From Dioctria linearis (lineage: Eukaryota; Arthropoda; Insecta; Diptera; Asilidae): 64,000 nt of DNA. A program made the translations under genes and the position numbers. This document shows positions 62,885 to 64,000 of the stretch, one piece after another. The DNA is taken from the NCBI GenBank assembly GCA_963930735.1, contig CAWVNZ010000357.1:62001-126000 (forward strand), given 5' to 3'. Numbering within the stretch: position 1 is the first letter of the stretch; each line of letters opens with the position of its first letter. The notes under the pieces were generated by a model that saw only the letters and a list, made by a program, of their open reading frames with translations, was not told the origin of the DNA and did not search any database.

Positions 62885-64000
62885 ATAGTAAATTATTCAA
62901 AAAATAATTTTCTAATGTCGCAAATTTTAAATACGCCAGGGATTGCCTTGTCTATAGTAAATTATTCAAAAAATAATTTTCTACTGTCGCAAATTTTAAT
63001 TACGCCAGGGATTGCCTTTTCTATAGTAAATTATTCAAAAAATAATTTTCTACTGTCGCAAATTTTAATTACGCCAGGGATTGCCTTTTCTATAGTAAAT
63101 TATTCAAAAAATAATTTTTTACTGTCGCAAATTTTAAGTGCGCCAGGGATTGCCTTTTCTATAGTAAATTATTCAAAAAATAATTTTTTACTGTCGCACA
63201 TTTTAATTGCGCCAAGGATTGCCTTTTCTATAGTAAATTATTCAAAAAATAATTTTATACTGTCGCAAATTTTAATTACGACAGGGATTGCCTTTTCTAT
63301 AGTAAATTATTCAAAAAATAATTTTCTACTGTCGCAAATTTTAATTGCGCCAGAGATTGCCTTTTCTATAGTAAATTATTCAAAAAAAAATTTTCTACTG
63401 TCGGATATTTTAAATACGCCAGGGATTGCCTTTTCTATAGTAAATTATTCAAAAAATAATTTTCTACTGTCGCAAATTTTAAATACGCCAGGGATTGCCT
63501 TTTCTATAGTAAATTATTCAAAAAATAATTTTCTACTGTCGCAAATTTTAATTACGCCAGGGATTGCCTTTTCTATAGTAAATTATTCATAAAATAATTT
63601 TCTACTGTCGCAAATTTTAATTACGCCAGGGATTGCCTTTTCTACAGTAAATTTTTCAAAATATTAATTTTTTACTGTCGCAAATTTCAAATCCGCCAGG
63701 GATTGTACTATCGCAAGTTTTAATTGCGCCAGGGATTGCCTTTTCTACAGTAAATTTTGCAAAAAATAATTTTTTACTGTCGCAAATTTTAATTGCGCCA
63801 GGGATTGCCTTTTCTATAGTAAATTATTCAAAAAATAATTTTCTACTGTCGCAAATTTTAATTACGCCAGGGATTGCCTTTTCTACAGTAAATTTTTCAA
63901 AATATTAATTTTTTACTGTCGCAAATTTTAAATACGCCAGGGATTGCCTTTTCTATAGTAAATTATTCAAAAAATAATTTTCTACTGTCGCAAATTTTAA
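62885..64000 (+). repeat. Duplication D10, copy b (runs off the window)
   Basis: This is the second copy of 59,710-60,825, still matching at the last base of the window, so its right end is unknown. It includes the third 33-bp truncated monomer at 63,674-63,706. Partial relatives sharing GCGCCAAGG and TACGACAGG also lie near 61,550-61,625, at 1519 bp from copy a (22 x 69 + 1). Confidence 0.9.

Larger units (their letters stand above)
1..64000 (+). repeat. 69-bp satellite DNA array, whole window
   Basis: Successive ACTGTCGC starts are 69 bp apart (for example 5 and 74, or 2005 and 2074) and the same monomer repeats to the last base. All copies read in one orientation; I saw no inverted block, no unique spacer and no inserted element. 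The consensus has 19 G/C in 69 bases. Most copies differ from it at only a few sites, concentrated in the box at monomer positions 18-22, at 41-44, in the AT box 49-61 and at 68-69. Length variants are rare: 70, 71, 59, 33 and 28 bp. Long homogeneous satellites are typical of eukaryotic heterochromatin; centromeric function is possible but not shown. Neither edge leaves the array, so its full size is unknown. I do not recognise the family by name. Confidence 0.98.
41011..64000 (+). repeat. Right-domain satellite
   Basis: Monomer usage differs from the left 41 kb. Boxes TTGCGCC, AGTGCGCC and TTACGCC dominate. AATATCCC appears only near 57,410 and 58,239. The CTCAC form is always CTCACAAAATAAT (or CTCACGAAATAAT near 49,093), never CTCACAAATTAAT. 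TACAG monomers with TTTTTC boxes are frequent, and 70-mers (TTTTTCAAAATATTAAT) recur, mostly followed by CTGTCGAAAA. The 59-mers and GC-plus-two-A monomers of the left domain are absent. Confidence 0.88.

Noticed and set aside
1..64000. CRISPR array
   Set aside because: Repeats are regularly spaced, but there are no unique spacers: the whole 69-bp period is repeat. No cas-like gene is present.
1..64000. Genes on the reverse strand
   Set aside because: All three reverse frames of the consensus meet a stop within one monomer (TAA, TAG and TGA in the AT-rich part), and no reverse open frame of note survives.
1..64000. rRNA, tRNA, transposon or viral sequence
   Set aside because: No stretch departs from the 69-bp family; the only non-standard junctions are deletions between monomers (near 45,454, 45,597, 60,531, 61,049 and 63,706).
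1..64000. Pure assembly artefact or simulated sequence
   Set aside because: Ordered private markers, graded divergence between duplicate blocks and a coherent domain boundary look like real satellite evolution. Local misassembly of the youngest duplications cannot be excluded without reads.
1..64000. Nucleosome phasing by the repeat (two monomers 138 bp, three 207 bp)
   Set aside because: Neither multiple matches a standard nucleosome repeat closely enough to claim phasing from sequence alone.

Overview
The window is one uninterrupted tandem satellite DNA array. From base 1 to base 64000 it consists of about 930 head-to-tail copies (64000/69, an estimate rather than an exact count) of a 69-bp, AT-rich monomer whose consensus is about 27.5% G+C. 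All copies lie in the same orientation. I see no unique sequence, no inserted mobile element, no RNA gene and no convincing protein gene. Both window edges are inside the array, so the true array is longer. A satellite of this size points to eukaryotic heterochromatin (centromeric, pericentromeric or subtelomeric). The sequence does not identify the species, and I do not recognise the monomer as a named satellite family.

Monomer anatomy (position 1 = A of ACTGTCGC; a clean example is 2005-2073): a well-conserved left core ACTGTCGCAAATTTTAA (1-17); a variable box at 18-22; a very conserved core GCCAGGGATTGCCTTTTCT near 22-40; a small variable box at 41-44 (TATAG, TACAG, TTTAG or TCTAG read from 40); a hairpin-forming AT box at 46-66 with four main forms; and a variable junction dinucleotide at 68-69 (CT, TT, AT or CA). 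Because 69 = 3 x 23 and one of the six frames has no stop in the consensus, long apparent open frames (up to 947 codons) appear with the 23-residue period LSQILITPGIAFSIVNYSK-NNFL. I read these as a by-product of the period, not genes.

Layout. (1) Left domain, 1 to about 41,010: rich in monomers with box AAATATCCC and AT box CTCACAAATTAAT. It is built of higher-order segmental duplications: about 1.4 kb at offset 3087/3088 (4.41-5.80 and 7.50-8.89 kb); three related copies at 8.93-10.33, 11.76-13.16 and 13.20-14.45 kb; a 1036-bp step at 16.4-18.3 kb; about 1.9 kb repeated at 18.25-20.25 and 21.15-23.01 kb; a three-copy higher-order repeat of 23-25 monomers at 26.23-31.24 kb; and a 4.45-kb tandem duplication at about 32.31-41.01 kb. 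(2) A sharp transition near 41,010, marked by a few unusually diverged monomers. (3) Right domain, about 41,010 to 64,000: AAATATCCC is nearly absent, the CTCAC box appears only as CTCACAAAATAAT, and TACAG monomers and 70-bp monomers linked to GTCGAAAA are common. It has its own duplications (42.1/44.0 kb, 47.4/48.8 kb, 49.6/50.5 kb, 59.7/62.9 kb) and truncated monomers.

The biology visible here is satellite evolution: monomer variants, indel monomers that act as lineage markers, nested unequal-exchange products of 5 to 65 monomers, and a boundary between two homogenisation domains. No multi-gene system is present.
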